23,729 nt of DNA, taken from Dehalococcoidales bacterium. GTDB taxonomy: Bacteria > Chloroflexota > Dehalococcoidia > Dehalococcoidales > RBG-16-60-22. The translations under genes and the position numbers were made by a program. The notes under the pieces are model-generated. The model was given only the letters and a program-made list of their open reading frames with translations, did not search any database and had not been told where the DNA came from. The stretch spans positions 1 to 23,729 of the forward strand of contig JAUWGD010000008.1 in the NCBI GenBank assembly GCA_030606585.1. Reading direction: 5' to 3'. Positions 8,005 to 14,616 of the stretch are shown here, piece after piece (position 1 is the first letter of the stretch; the number at the start of each line of letters is the position of its first letter).

Positions 8005-8081
8005 ATGTCATTATCGGGCTTGACCCGATAATCCAGACTCCCTTACCCCTCCGCTGGATTCCAGCTTGCGCTGGAATGACA
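8005..8081. repeat. REP/MITE-like dispersed repeat, short form
   Basis: This copy has the same plan as the element at 2829-2940: TGTCATT at the left end, AATGACA at the right. Hairpin 1 pairs TTATCGGG (8011-8018) with CCCGATAA (8024-8031) around CTTGA. Hairpin 2 pairs ATTCCAGC (8058-8065) with GCTGGAAT (8070-8077) around TTGC. Stem bases differ from the other copy, yet pairing is kept, and the hairpin-1 loop is the reverse complement of the other copy's loop. It fills the gap between the convergent nitroreductase and otsB genes and may act as a bidirectional terminator. Confidence 0.8.
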
Positions 8082-8115
8082 CCAAATTATTGGCAAATAT
8101 GCTCTTATAAGCAGG

Positions 8116-8134
8116 TGAGATAGTAACTATCTCA
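8116..8134. other. Perfect hairpin over the otsB stop codon
   Basis: TGAGATAG (8116-8123) and CTATCTCA (8127-8134) form an eight-base-pair stem with a TAA loop, spanning the otsB TAG stop. No T run follows on either strand, so a classic intrinsic terminator is unlikely. It could protect the 3' end of the message. Confidence 0.4.
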
Positions 8135-8927
8135 GTTCGAGCAGCCGGGAGAGGAATTCCTCTACTTCATCTGTTGAATTCAAATAGTAATCAGCAGCGG
8201 ATGAGGTATTTTCCCGGCCCACGTATACGCTCCACCCTTCCGGTCGGCGAAGTACTTTAAAGGCGTCTTCATCGGTGGTATCGTCTCCCAGATAGACGGT
8301 CAGCACCCGTTCCAGCTTGAGCAGGGATATAATCTCGCGCCTGATGGACGCCACGGCTTTCCCCTTATCCCAGTCAATCGGCGGCCTGACCTCGAAAACC
8401 TTCTTACCCGAGGTGATTTTTATTTTCCCTGCATCGACTAAAGACGATGTAATCTTTTTAAAGATAACGGCCACAGCATCCTGTTCCTCTTCACTGACCA
8501 GTCGATAGTGAACGCTCAGGCTCAGGCCCTTGTCCTCGATAATTACCCCGGCGATGTGTTCCAGCGCCGCCGCCAGCTGTCCGGCCAGGTCTTTAATCAT
8601 CGCCTGACCGAGTTCAGCATCCGGGCTGACATATTCGAGAGCGGGACCTTCTATTTCCAGTCCGTGGTTCCCGGCGTAGTAAATGCCTTCGATAGCCGCC
8701 ATGTACCTGAGTTCCTCCATGGAACGCCCGCTGATGATACCTACAGTAAAAACGGGTTTTTGCGCCAGGGCCGAGAGCTTGTCCCTGACTTCCTGCGATA
8801 GTACCGCATCCCGGGGTCGACCGACAATCGGGGTCAACGTGCCGTCATAGTCGGAGAGGAACAGGATATGGGGCGCCGCCCGAAAATCGTCCAGGAAAAT
8901 TTGCCATGATTTAAAAAGGTGTTCCAC
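8127..8927 (-). CDS. otsB: Trehalose-6-phosphate phosphatase
   Basis: It dephosphorylates trehalose 6-phosphate to trehalose and belongs to the HAD superfamily. The 266-residue protein has motif I DYDGTLTP with the nucleophile Asp26 and acid Asp28, then SGRS (66-69) and GNHGLE (86-91). A conserved lysine segment follows (KVFEVRPPIDWDKG), and then the metal-binding GDDTTDEDAF. The start is GTG at 8927-8925, and its G is the last base of the otsA TAG stop (TAGTG). The two proteins are therefore translationally coupled and made together. No separate ribosome-binding site is needed. Trehalose is a compatible solute and stress protectant. Confidence 0.95.
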   Translation of the reverse strand: MEHLFKSWQIFLDDFRAAPHILFLSDYDGTLTPIVGRPRDAVLSQEVRDKLSALAQKPVFTVGIISGRSMEELRYMAAIEGIYYAGNHGLEIEGPALEYVSPDAELGQAMIKDLAGQLAAALEHIAGVIIEDKGLSLSVHYRLVSEEEQDAVAVIFKKITSSLVDAGKIKITSGKKVFEVRPPIDWDKGKAVASIRREIISLLKLERVLTVYLGDDTTDEDAFKVLRRPEGWSVYVGRENTSSAADYYLNSTDEVEEFLSRLLELR

Positions 8928-10414
8928 TAGACCCCCGCTATCGAGATAAGCCTGGAGACCATAGCGCCGCCCCAGCGGTAGATATTATTGCCGGAGACGA
9001 TTTCCCGCATATTCTTCATGCGGTGCCGCCTCTCGGCTTCCGGCATCTCGATTGCCTCTTTAATCTTTCCGGCGAACTCGCTGATGGCATAGGGATTGAT
9101 AAGCAGAGCGTCCTGCATCTCCACGGCCGCTCCGGTGAACCTGCTCAGGATTAGAACGCCGTCGCCATCGACCCTGGCCGCGACGTATTCCTTGGCCACC
9201 AGGTTCATGCCGTCATGGAGGGAGCTTACCACGCAGAAGCGCGCCAGGCGGCGCAGCGCGTTCAGGGTCTCACGTGAAAGCTGCCGTGTCATCGGGATTA
9301 CCGGCTGCCAGGAATCGGTGCCGTATTTCTTATTGATTCCGTTCATGAGGTCGTCAATCCTCTGCCCTATATCCTTATAGGTGTCAATCTGGGTGCGACT
9401 GGGCATGCCCGCCTGGATAAAGACCACCTTGCCCCGGTAATTGGGGTTGTCCTCAAGTAATTTATCCAGAGCCATGAGCCGCTCCGGAATGCCCTTGGTA
9501 TAGTCCATGCGGTCCATACCGACGCCGAGGTATTTGCCCTCGAGATTGAATTCGGTGGTGAGATTCTCCATCTCTTTTTCGACAGCTTCCGTATCCGCCT
9601 GTGTGGAAATACCATCGAAGTCCACGCTGATGGGGAAAGGCTCCACGACGGTCGTATTGCCCTGCCGTATTACCGCCGAACTCTCACGGTCGGTCATAGC
9701 TTCCAGGCTGCGTTCTACCGACTCTATGAAGTTATCACAGAACGACCGTGTATGAAAGCCCATGAGGTCGTTGCCGAGCATGCCGTTGAGTATTTCCTCA
9801 TGCCAGGGACAGGTGCGGAACATCTCGTAGGCGGGCCAGGGGATATGCCAGAACTGGCCTATAGTAAGGTCGGGATTGCGTTCCTTGAGATACCCGGAGA
9901 GCAGGGCGAAGTGATAGTCCTGCACCAGCACCACCGCCTTGCGGTCGCCTATTTCATCCATCACGGCGTCAGCGAATATTTCATTAACTTTCTTATAGGT
10001 ATTCCACCAGTCCTCACGGAAGTCCGGGGGCGTAAAAGTGACGTGGCAGAGCGGCCAGAGCGCCTGATTGGCAAAGCCGAGATAGAATCCTTCGACTTCC
10101 TCCTGGGTCAACCACACCCGGCGCAGGGTATACTCCGGCTTTTCCGGCGGCACAGCTATCCGGTTATGTTCACCGACGACCTTTTTATCGGCGTCACCGG
10201 TGCCCTGGGCTACCCAGGTGCCCCCCGAGGCGCGCATGACGGGGTCGAGAGCCTCGGTAAGACCGCCGACCGGACGGGTGCATTGTATCTCGCCGCCGGA
10301 CATGGTATGGACATAGGGCTCGCGGTTGGAAACGACAATGAACAGGCTATCGCCCAGTTTGGATTGCACGAGTTTGTATAAACTGTCCTTATCCCACTGA
10401 AGCTCTTCCATCAT
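8927..10414 (-). CDS. otsA: Alpha,alpha-trehalose-6-phosphate synthase (GT20)
   Basis: It transfers glucose from a nucleotide sugar to glucose 6-phosphate. In the 495-residue product the N-terminal loop is SNREPY with RPVGG (48-52, approximate). The acceptor region has WHIPWP (about 189). The donor site has DRMDYTKG, holding the conserved Arg and Lys near 302 and 307, and HDGMNLVAKE with Asp401 and Glu409. The frame is also open from a GTG at 10420, but the GGGAGG ribosome-binding sequence (10425-10420) overlaps that codon, so ATG 10414 or ATG 10411 is the true start. UDP-glucose is the usual donor, but some members use ADP-glucose, which the neighbouring GlgC would supply. It lies 69 bases after the P-type ATPase gene and could share its transcript. 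Confidence 0.95.
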   Translation of the reverse strand: MMEELQWDKDSLYKLVQSKLGDSLFIVVSNREPYVHTMSGGEIQCTRPVGGLTEALDPVMRASGGTWVAQGTGDADKKVVGEHNRIAVPPEKPEYTLRRVWLTQEEVEGFYLGFANQALWPLCHVTFTPPDFREDWWNTYKKVNEIFADAVMDEIGDRKAVVLVQDYHFALLSGYLKERNPDLTIGQFWHIPWPAYEMFRTCPWHEEILNGMLGNDLMGFHTRSFCDNFIESVERSLEAMTDRESSAVIRQGNTTVVEPFPISVDFDGISTQADTEAVEKEMENLTTEFNLEGKYLGVGMDRMDYTKGIPERLMALDKLLEDNPNYRGKVVFIQAGMPSRTQIDTYKDIGQRIDDLMNGINKKYGTDSWQPVIPMTRQLSRETLNALRRLARFCVVSSLHDGMNLVAKEYVAARVDGDGVLILSRFTGAAVEMQDALLINPYAISEFAGKIKEAIEMPEAERRHRMKNMREIVSGNNIYRWGGAMVSRLISIAGV

Positions 10415-10483
10415 TCCCACCTCCCTGGTTCACGGCCTTCGTCTATTTGTAGAATAATTCAAGCGTGTGAGAGTGTCAAGGTA

Positions 10484-13246
10484 TTATTTGGCGCGGCTTT
10501 TCTTACGCCCGCTCCGCAGTTGTATCGCCAGCTTCTGGAGTCGGCGGTACTTCACCGGCCGCCACTTGCCGAGGCTGAAAAGCCTGGGGAACAGCACTTT
10601 ACGGGTTTCCTCAATAATGAACAGGCTGCCGCCGGCCAGTACGGCAATACCCCATTTGTCTATACCCAGAGGCACGGTGCGGAAAGCCTGCTGGAGGAAG
10701 GGGATATAGACAACGGCTAATTGAAGCATTATAGCCACCGAGACGGCTCCCACGAGCCAGCGGTTACGGAATATACCCAGCTTAAAGACGGAGAGTTCGT
10801 CCGAGCGGGCATTGAAAACGCGGAACCACTCGAAGGTAACCATGGTGCAAAAAGCCAGGGTACGCGCTTCGTCAAGAGGCATTCTCGCCTGAGCCCAGTT
10901 GAAAATCAGGGTAATGCCGACCCCCATATATGCCGCCATGGCAATGATGCGGAATACCTGACCGGGGTAAAGAATACCCACACCGGGGTGGCGGGGAGGC
11001 TGCTTGAGCTCGTCGCCGGACTTCGGTTCCAGGCCCAGCGGGATAGACGATGCCGTATCCGTCACCAGGTTTACCCAGATAATCTGCACCGCCAGCAGCG
11101 GCGCTTTACCGATGAAGAGAATAGACAGAATCAGAGCCAGCAATTCGCCGATGTTCGTACTGAGAAGTAGAAAGATAACATTTCTCAACCTGTTGAAAAT
11201 CGCCCTGCCCTCGTCCACCGCCGCCACCACCGAGGCGAAGTTATCGTCGGCTAGCGTCATATCACAGGCTTCCTTGGCGACGTCCGTGCCGGTAATACCC
11301 ATGGCGATGCCGATATTGGCCGTCTTCAGAGCCGGGGCATCGTTAACGCCGTCGCCGGTCATAGCGACAACATGCCCCCTCTTCTTCAGGGCGTCGACGA
11401 TTCTCAATTTCTGAATAGGCTCGATTCGCGCGAAAACAGAGACGCTTTCCACCCGCGCGGACAGTTCTTCGTCGCTCATTTCGCGGAGTTCGTTCCCGGT
11501 TATCGCCCTACCCTCCGGCAGTTCAAGCTGGCGGGCAATGGACTCCGCCGTCACCCTATTATCGCCGGTAATCATGATAACCTTGATGCCGGCCTGCTTG
11601 CAGAGTCGGACCGCTTCTCCGGCTTCCTCGCGCGGCGGGTCGGCCATCCCCGATAGCCCGACAAATACCAGATTACCTTTGATATGTTCTTCCTCAAGGT
11701 CTTCGAGGTCAGCGGGCAAGTCAACATAGGCTGTGGCGATAACCCTCATCGCTTCCCGGGCCATGGCATCGTTAGCCTGCATGATAACCTGAATATCAGA
11801 CTCATCCAGAGGTACGATTTCACTTCCCCGGTAGCAACGCCCGCTCATGGAAAGGAGTTTTTCGGGGGCACCCTTAACGCAGGCAACACGCCCGCCGTCA
11901 CGCGGATGAAGGGTAGCCATGTAGAATTGTTCACTCTGGAAGGGAATTTCATCAAGTCGGGGAAAGGTCCTGTCAAGCTTTTCGCGGTTCATCCCGGCCT
12001 TGGCGGCAGCCACCACCAGGGCGCCTTCGGTAGGATCGCCGAAGATGTTATAAGAAGATTCGTCTTCCATGGTCAGCACGGAGTCGTTACAGAGAGCGCC
12101 TATCCTCAGATGAAGCTCCAGAGCCGGTTCGTTCTCCATGGCCAGCTTCTGCCCGCTATCGCGGAATTCACCTTCAGGCACATAACCTTCGCCAGTAACC
12201 TCCACCCAGCGACCGCCGAGGAAAATCCGCCGCACCGTCATCTGGTTTAAAGTCAGCGTTCCGGTCTTATCGGAGCAGATTACCGTGGCCGAACCCAGCG
12301 TCTCCACCGCCACCAGCCGGCGGATAATGGCACTGCGGCGGGCCATGAACCTCATACCCATAGCCAGAACCACGGTTACCACCGCCGGCAGTCCTTCCGG
12401 TATCGCCGAAACGGCCGCGGCAACCGCCAGCAGGAACACATCCAGCCAATCCATACCCCTGATAAGACCGACGATTACCAGCAGGACACAGATACCGAGG
12501 AAAAGGCCGATAATATATCGGCTCAGCTTACTGATACTCTTCTGCAGGGGGGTCTTCTCCGGCTTGACTTCCTGGATGCCCGTAGCTATCTTACCCATCT
12601 CGGTAGCCATGCCGGTCCTGACAACCACAGCGGTGGCACGCCCGTAGGTGACGACCGTCCCCATGAATACCATGTTCTTACGCCCGGATACCGTTAGCTC
12701 TCCCGAAAGCGACTTGGTATGCTTATCCACCGCCACGGACTCGCCGGTAAGCGTGGCTTCATTAACTTTAAGGTTGGAAGCTTCGATGAGCCTGGCGTCG
12801 GCCGGCACCTTGTCGCCGGACTCAAATATTAAAATATCACCGGGCACGATTTCGCGGGCGGGTATGTTCCTGACACTTCCGTCGCGGCGTACCGTAGCCA
12901 GCGGCGCCGCCATCCGGATAAGGGCTTCCATAGCCTTCTCCGCCCGCGTTTCCTGCATAAATCCGATGACCGCATTCAAAATAAGTACGCCGAGTATTAC
13001 CCAGGCATCCATGAAATGCCCGACGATAAACGAGATTGCCACGGCAATAAGCAGTACGTAGATGAGGGGACTGAGGAACTGCCTGAGAAAAACCAGCACC
13101 GGCGGGGTCTTCTTCCTGCCTTCCAGCTGGTTGGGGCCGTACTGCAACAACCGTGATCTGGCCTCAGCCGTTTCCAGCCCGGCACGCCTGGAATCGAGCG
13201 CCTGCAGAGCTTCGCCCAGACTCAGGTTATACCACTGCTCATTCAT
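10484..13246 (-). CDS. Calcium-type P-type ATPase (P2A, SERCA-like)
   Basis: It is an ATP-driven cation pump of the membrane, 920 residues with a SERCA-like plan. The N-terminal cation-ATPase domain is followed by the TGES loop (167-170), DKTGTLT with phosphorylated Asp326, the nucleotide-domain KGAPE (458-462) and the hinge TGDGVNDAP (630-638). Every SERCA Ca2+ ligand I checked is conserved: Glu284 in helix 4 (IPEGLP), Asn698 and Glu701 in helix 5, Asn726, Thr729 and Asp730 in helix 6 (WVNLVTD), and Glu806 in helix 8. This supports Ca2+ export, with Mn2+ also possible. The ATG has no clear ribosome-binding site, but the gene is 56 bases after an unknown membrane protein and downstream of a Fur-family gene, so it is probably in that operon. 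Confidence 0.92.
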   Translation of the reverse strand: MNEQWYNLSLGEALQALDSRRAGLETAEARSRLLQYGPNQLEGRKKTPPVLVFLRQFLSPLIYVLLIAVAISFIVGHFMDAWVILGVLILNAVIGFMQETRAEKAMEALIRMAAPLATVRRDGSVRNIPAREIVPGDILIFESGDKVPADARLIEASNLKVNEATLTGESVAVDKHTKSLSGELTVSGRKNMVFMGTVVTYGRATAVVVRTGMATEMGKIATGIQEVKPEKTPLQKSISKLSRYIIGLFLGICVLLVIVGLIRGMDWLDVFLLAVAAAVSAIPEGLPAVVTVVLAMGMRFMARRSAIIRRLVAVETLGSATVICSDKTGTLTLNQMTVRRIFLGGRWVEVTGEGYVPEGEFRDSGQKLAMENEPALELHLRIGALCNDSVLTMEDESSYNIFGDPTEGALVVAAAKAGMNREKLDRTFPRLDEIPFQSEQFYMATLHPRDGGRVACVKGAPEKLLSMSGRCYRGSEIVPLDESDIQVIMQANDAMAREAMRVIATAYVDLPADLEDLEEEHIKGNLVFVGLSGMADPPREEAGEAVRLCKQAGIKVIMITGDNRVTAESIARQLELPEGRAITGNELREMSDEELSARVESVSVFARIEPIQKLRIVDALKKRGHVVAMTGDGVNDAPALKTANIGIAMGITGTDVAKEACDMTLADDNFASVVAAVDEGRAIFNRLRNVIFLLLSTNIGELLALILSILFIGKAPLLAVQIIWVNLVTDTASSIPLGLEPKSGDELKQPPRHPGVGILYPGQVFRIIAMAAYMGVGITLIFNWAQARMPLDEARTLAFCTMVTFEWFRVFNARSDELSVFKLGIFRNRWLVGAVSVAIMLQLAVVYIPFLQQAFRTVPLGIDKWGIAVLAGGSLFIIEETRKVLFPRLFSLGKWRPVKYRRLQKLAIQLRSGRKKSRAK

Positions 13247-13302
13247 ACATTAAATATAGTAGCATAATGATTTCGGAGGATACCAGTGTCGTCGGGATTC
13301 TC

Positions 13303-13950
13303 TCAATGGTGTTTATGCTCGCGCTCGGTTTCTCCACCCACCCACAAAAGGGGAAAAACGATATCACTGACACAGCACGGGAGCCATACTGAAAGGAAGA
13401 GAAACAGGAAAATAAAGGGAAGCAGAGGAATCCAGTCGGCAATCCCGAAGGCGATGAAGCTGAAGAGAGATGCCCAGGTGCTCAGCAGCACATGTCCCAT
13501 GTGAGGGAACCTGGTAGTGGGCTTCCAGATGGCAATTGCAATGCCGATAACGGCAGCAACATTGATGACTATCCATTTGGCGACGCCGATGTAGGGCATC
13601 TTCTCGGTCTCAATAAAAGGGACATGGAACTCCATAGGGATATTCAGCGCACCTCCGCCCAGATACGGGATAATAACATCACTCAGCGTGGCTATACCTA
13701 TAGAGCCCGCGTAGCCGATAAGTATCGTCGCCCAGAGCTTAGGCTTCTTATTATGCATTCGGTACATGGAGGCAGTCACCAGCGCACTCAAGACGACGTG
13801 GATGGGATGGAGGGTATAAAAAAGCGAGTTCGACATTTCTCTGGGGGCATTGGAAAAGTAAATTATAACCATAACTATAATACCGGCCACAGCCCCCATG
13901 GCGGTAAAGGGGATATGGTGCAACAGTTCCAGGCCGATACGTTTAAGCAT
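13303..13950 (-). CDS. Six-helix membrane protein of unknown family with duplicated His and Ser-Asp motifs
   Basis: I do not recognise the family. The 215-residue protein has about six hydrophobic segments (near 14-32, 44-63, 72-97, 124-142, 151-170 and 173-204). It appears to be two three-helix halves. HPIHVVLSA (48-56) matches HMGHVLLST (150-158), and SDVIIPYL (90-97) matches SDIVFPLL (195-202), with similar spacing (42 and 45 residues). Other possible metal ligands are His11-His12, His66, Glu107, His109, Glu114, Cys192-Cys193 and a terminal HKHH. The start ATG has AGGA upstream and overlaps the end of the Fur-family gene by eight bases. A cation ATPase gene follows. A metal transporter or metal-binding role is inferred from these ligands and the context, not from homology. 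Confidence 0.8.
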   Translation of the reverse strand: MLKRIGLELLHHIPFTAMGAVAGIIVMVIIYFSNAPREMSNSLFYTLHPIHVVLSALVTASMYRMHNKKPKLWATILIGYAGSIGIATLSDVIIPYLGGGALNIPMEFHVPFIETEKMPYIGVAKWIVINVAAVIGIAIAIWKPTTRFPHMGHVLLSTWASLFSFIAFGIADWIPLLPFIFLFLFLSVWLPCCVSDIVFPLLWVGGETEREHKHH

Positions 13951-14401
13951 TGATATCCTGCCCTACCAGAGTTTTTCCCCGGCATTTGCGGCACTGCCCC
14001 ACAAACTCGAGGAGGTGTCCGCTTATCTTGAAGCTTGTCTCCTTCGAGAGCCGGCGCTCCAGTTCGCCAAGGTTGCAATCAGTAAAATCAATCACGGTAC
14101 CGCAGTCGGAGCAAATGAGGTGATGGTGATGCTCCAAAGGCCGCCTCATCAGGTAACTGCGACAGTTCCCGCCGGCGTGCATCTCACAGATGAGATTCAA
14201 GCTGGCAAGTATCTCAAGCGTGCGATAAATAGTCACCAGCCCGATACCCGGGTTCTCCCGGCGTACCCGCCCGTGTATTTCCGCCGGGGTAAGGTGCTCG
14301 TGACTGTTAATAACTGCGTTGATAATCGTGCGGCGCTGCGGGGTAATTTTATAGCCACCCTGTCTTAACGCGTGTTCAATTCTCTTCTCGGTATAAACCA
14401 T
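13943..14401 (-). CDS. Fur-family metalloregulator
   Basis: It is a dimeric DNA-binding repressor sensing a metal or peroxide. The 152-residue protein has the winged-helix N-terminal domain with recognition segment GLVTIYRTLEIL (54-65). The C-terminal metal domain has four histidines (91-94) and the structural zinc pairs CSDC (97-100) and CRKC (137-140). Asp105 occupies the position that is Asp in PerR and usually Glu in Fur, so a PerR-like or Mn/Fe-type sensor is possible. The motifs do not separate Fur, Zur, Mur and PerR. The start ATG lacks a Shine-Dalgarno sequence. A promoter and palindrome lie directly upstream (14412-14466), which suggests autoregulation, and the gene overlaps the downstream membrane protein. 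Confidence 0.93.
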   Translation of the reverse strand: MVYTEKRIEHALRQGGYKITPQRRTIINAVINSHEHLTPAEIHGRVRRENPGIGLVTIYRTLEILASLNLICEMHAGGNCRSYLMRRPLEHHHHLICSDCGTVIDFTDCNLGELERRLSKETSFKISGHLLEFVGQCRKCRGKTLVGQDINA

Positions 14402-14411
14402 TTTTATACTA

Positions 14412-14436
14412 CTAAATGAAAAAGATTTTCAATTAG
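14412..14436. promoter_or_regulatory. Palindromic operator of the Fur-family operon
   Basis: TGAAAA (14417-14422) and TTTTCA (14426-14431) are perfect arms around AGA, and the outer CTAA (14412-14415) and TTAG (14433-14436) are also symmetric. Ten of twelve base pairs over 25 bases match. It covers the predicted transcription start and lies 11-35 bases before the regulator's ATG, the usual place for an autorepressor site. It differs from the standard Fur and PerR boxes. Confidence 0.6.
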
Positions 14437-14437
14437 C

Positions 14438-14466
14438 ACTTTAACACAGTTAAAAACAGCTGTCAA
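14438..14466 (-). promoter_or_regulatory. Promoter of the Fur-family / membrane protein / ATPase operon
   Basis: On the minus strand a perfect TTGACA (14466-14461) is followed by 17 bases and TAAAGT (14443-14438, four of six matches to the -10). Transcription would start near 14431, inside the palindrome. Confidence 0.6.
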
Positions 14467-14515
14467 CAGGCACCGGTAATTGTCCTGCCTTGATAAAGTA
14501 TGGTAAAATGGTAAA

Positions 14516-14572
14516 ATTGTAATATGAGTTACAATATGCGGTGGTGCGCAATCTTTCATAAAATAGTTGCGC
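14516..14572. promoter_or_regulatory. Two inverted repeats upstream of iorA
   Basis: ATTGTAA (14516-14522) and TTACAAT (14529-14535) form a perfect seven-base inverted repeat with a six-base spacer. GCGCAA (14546-14551) and TTGCGC (14567-14572) form another with a 15-base spacer, its right arm lying on the iorA -35. Both sit in the divergent gap 14402-14616 and are candidate operators for iorA or for the Fur-family gene. Confidence 0.4.
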
Positions 14573-14596
14573 TTATCTATATTAATCTGTTATAAT
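14567..14596 (+). promoter_or_regulatory. Promoter of the iorAB-aminotransferase operon
   Basis: A perfect TATAAT (14591-14596) is preceded at 18 bases by TTGCGC (14567-14572). The predicted start near 14603 leaves a very short leader of about 14 bases before the iorA ATG. Confidence 0.6.
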
Positions 14597-14616
14597 ATTA
14601 TCGTGTTGCGTGAATA

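Noticed and set aside
9752..10381. 209-codon plus-strand frame opposite otsA
   Set aside because: It is a shadow of otsA; no ribosome-binding site or domain.
10412..10420. GTG at 10420 as the otsA start
   Set aside because: The ribosome-binding sequence GGGAGG overlaps this codon, so translation must begin at ATG 10414 or 10411.
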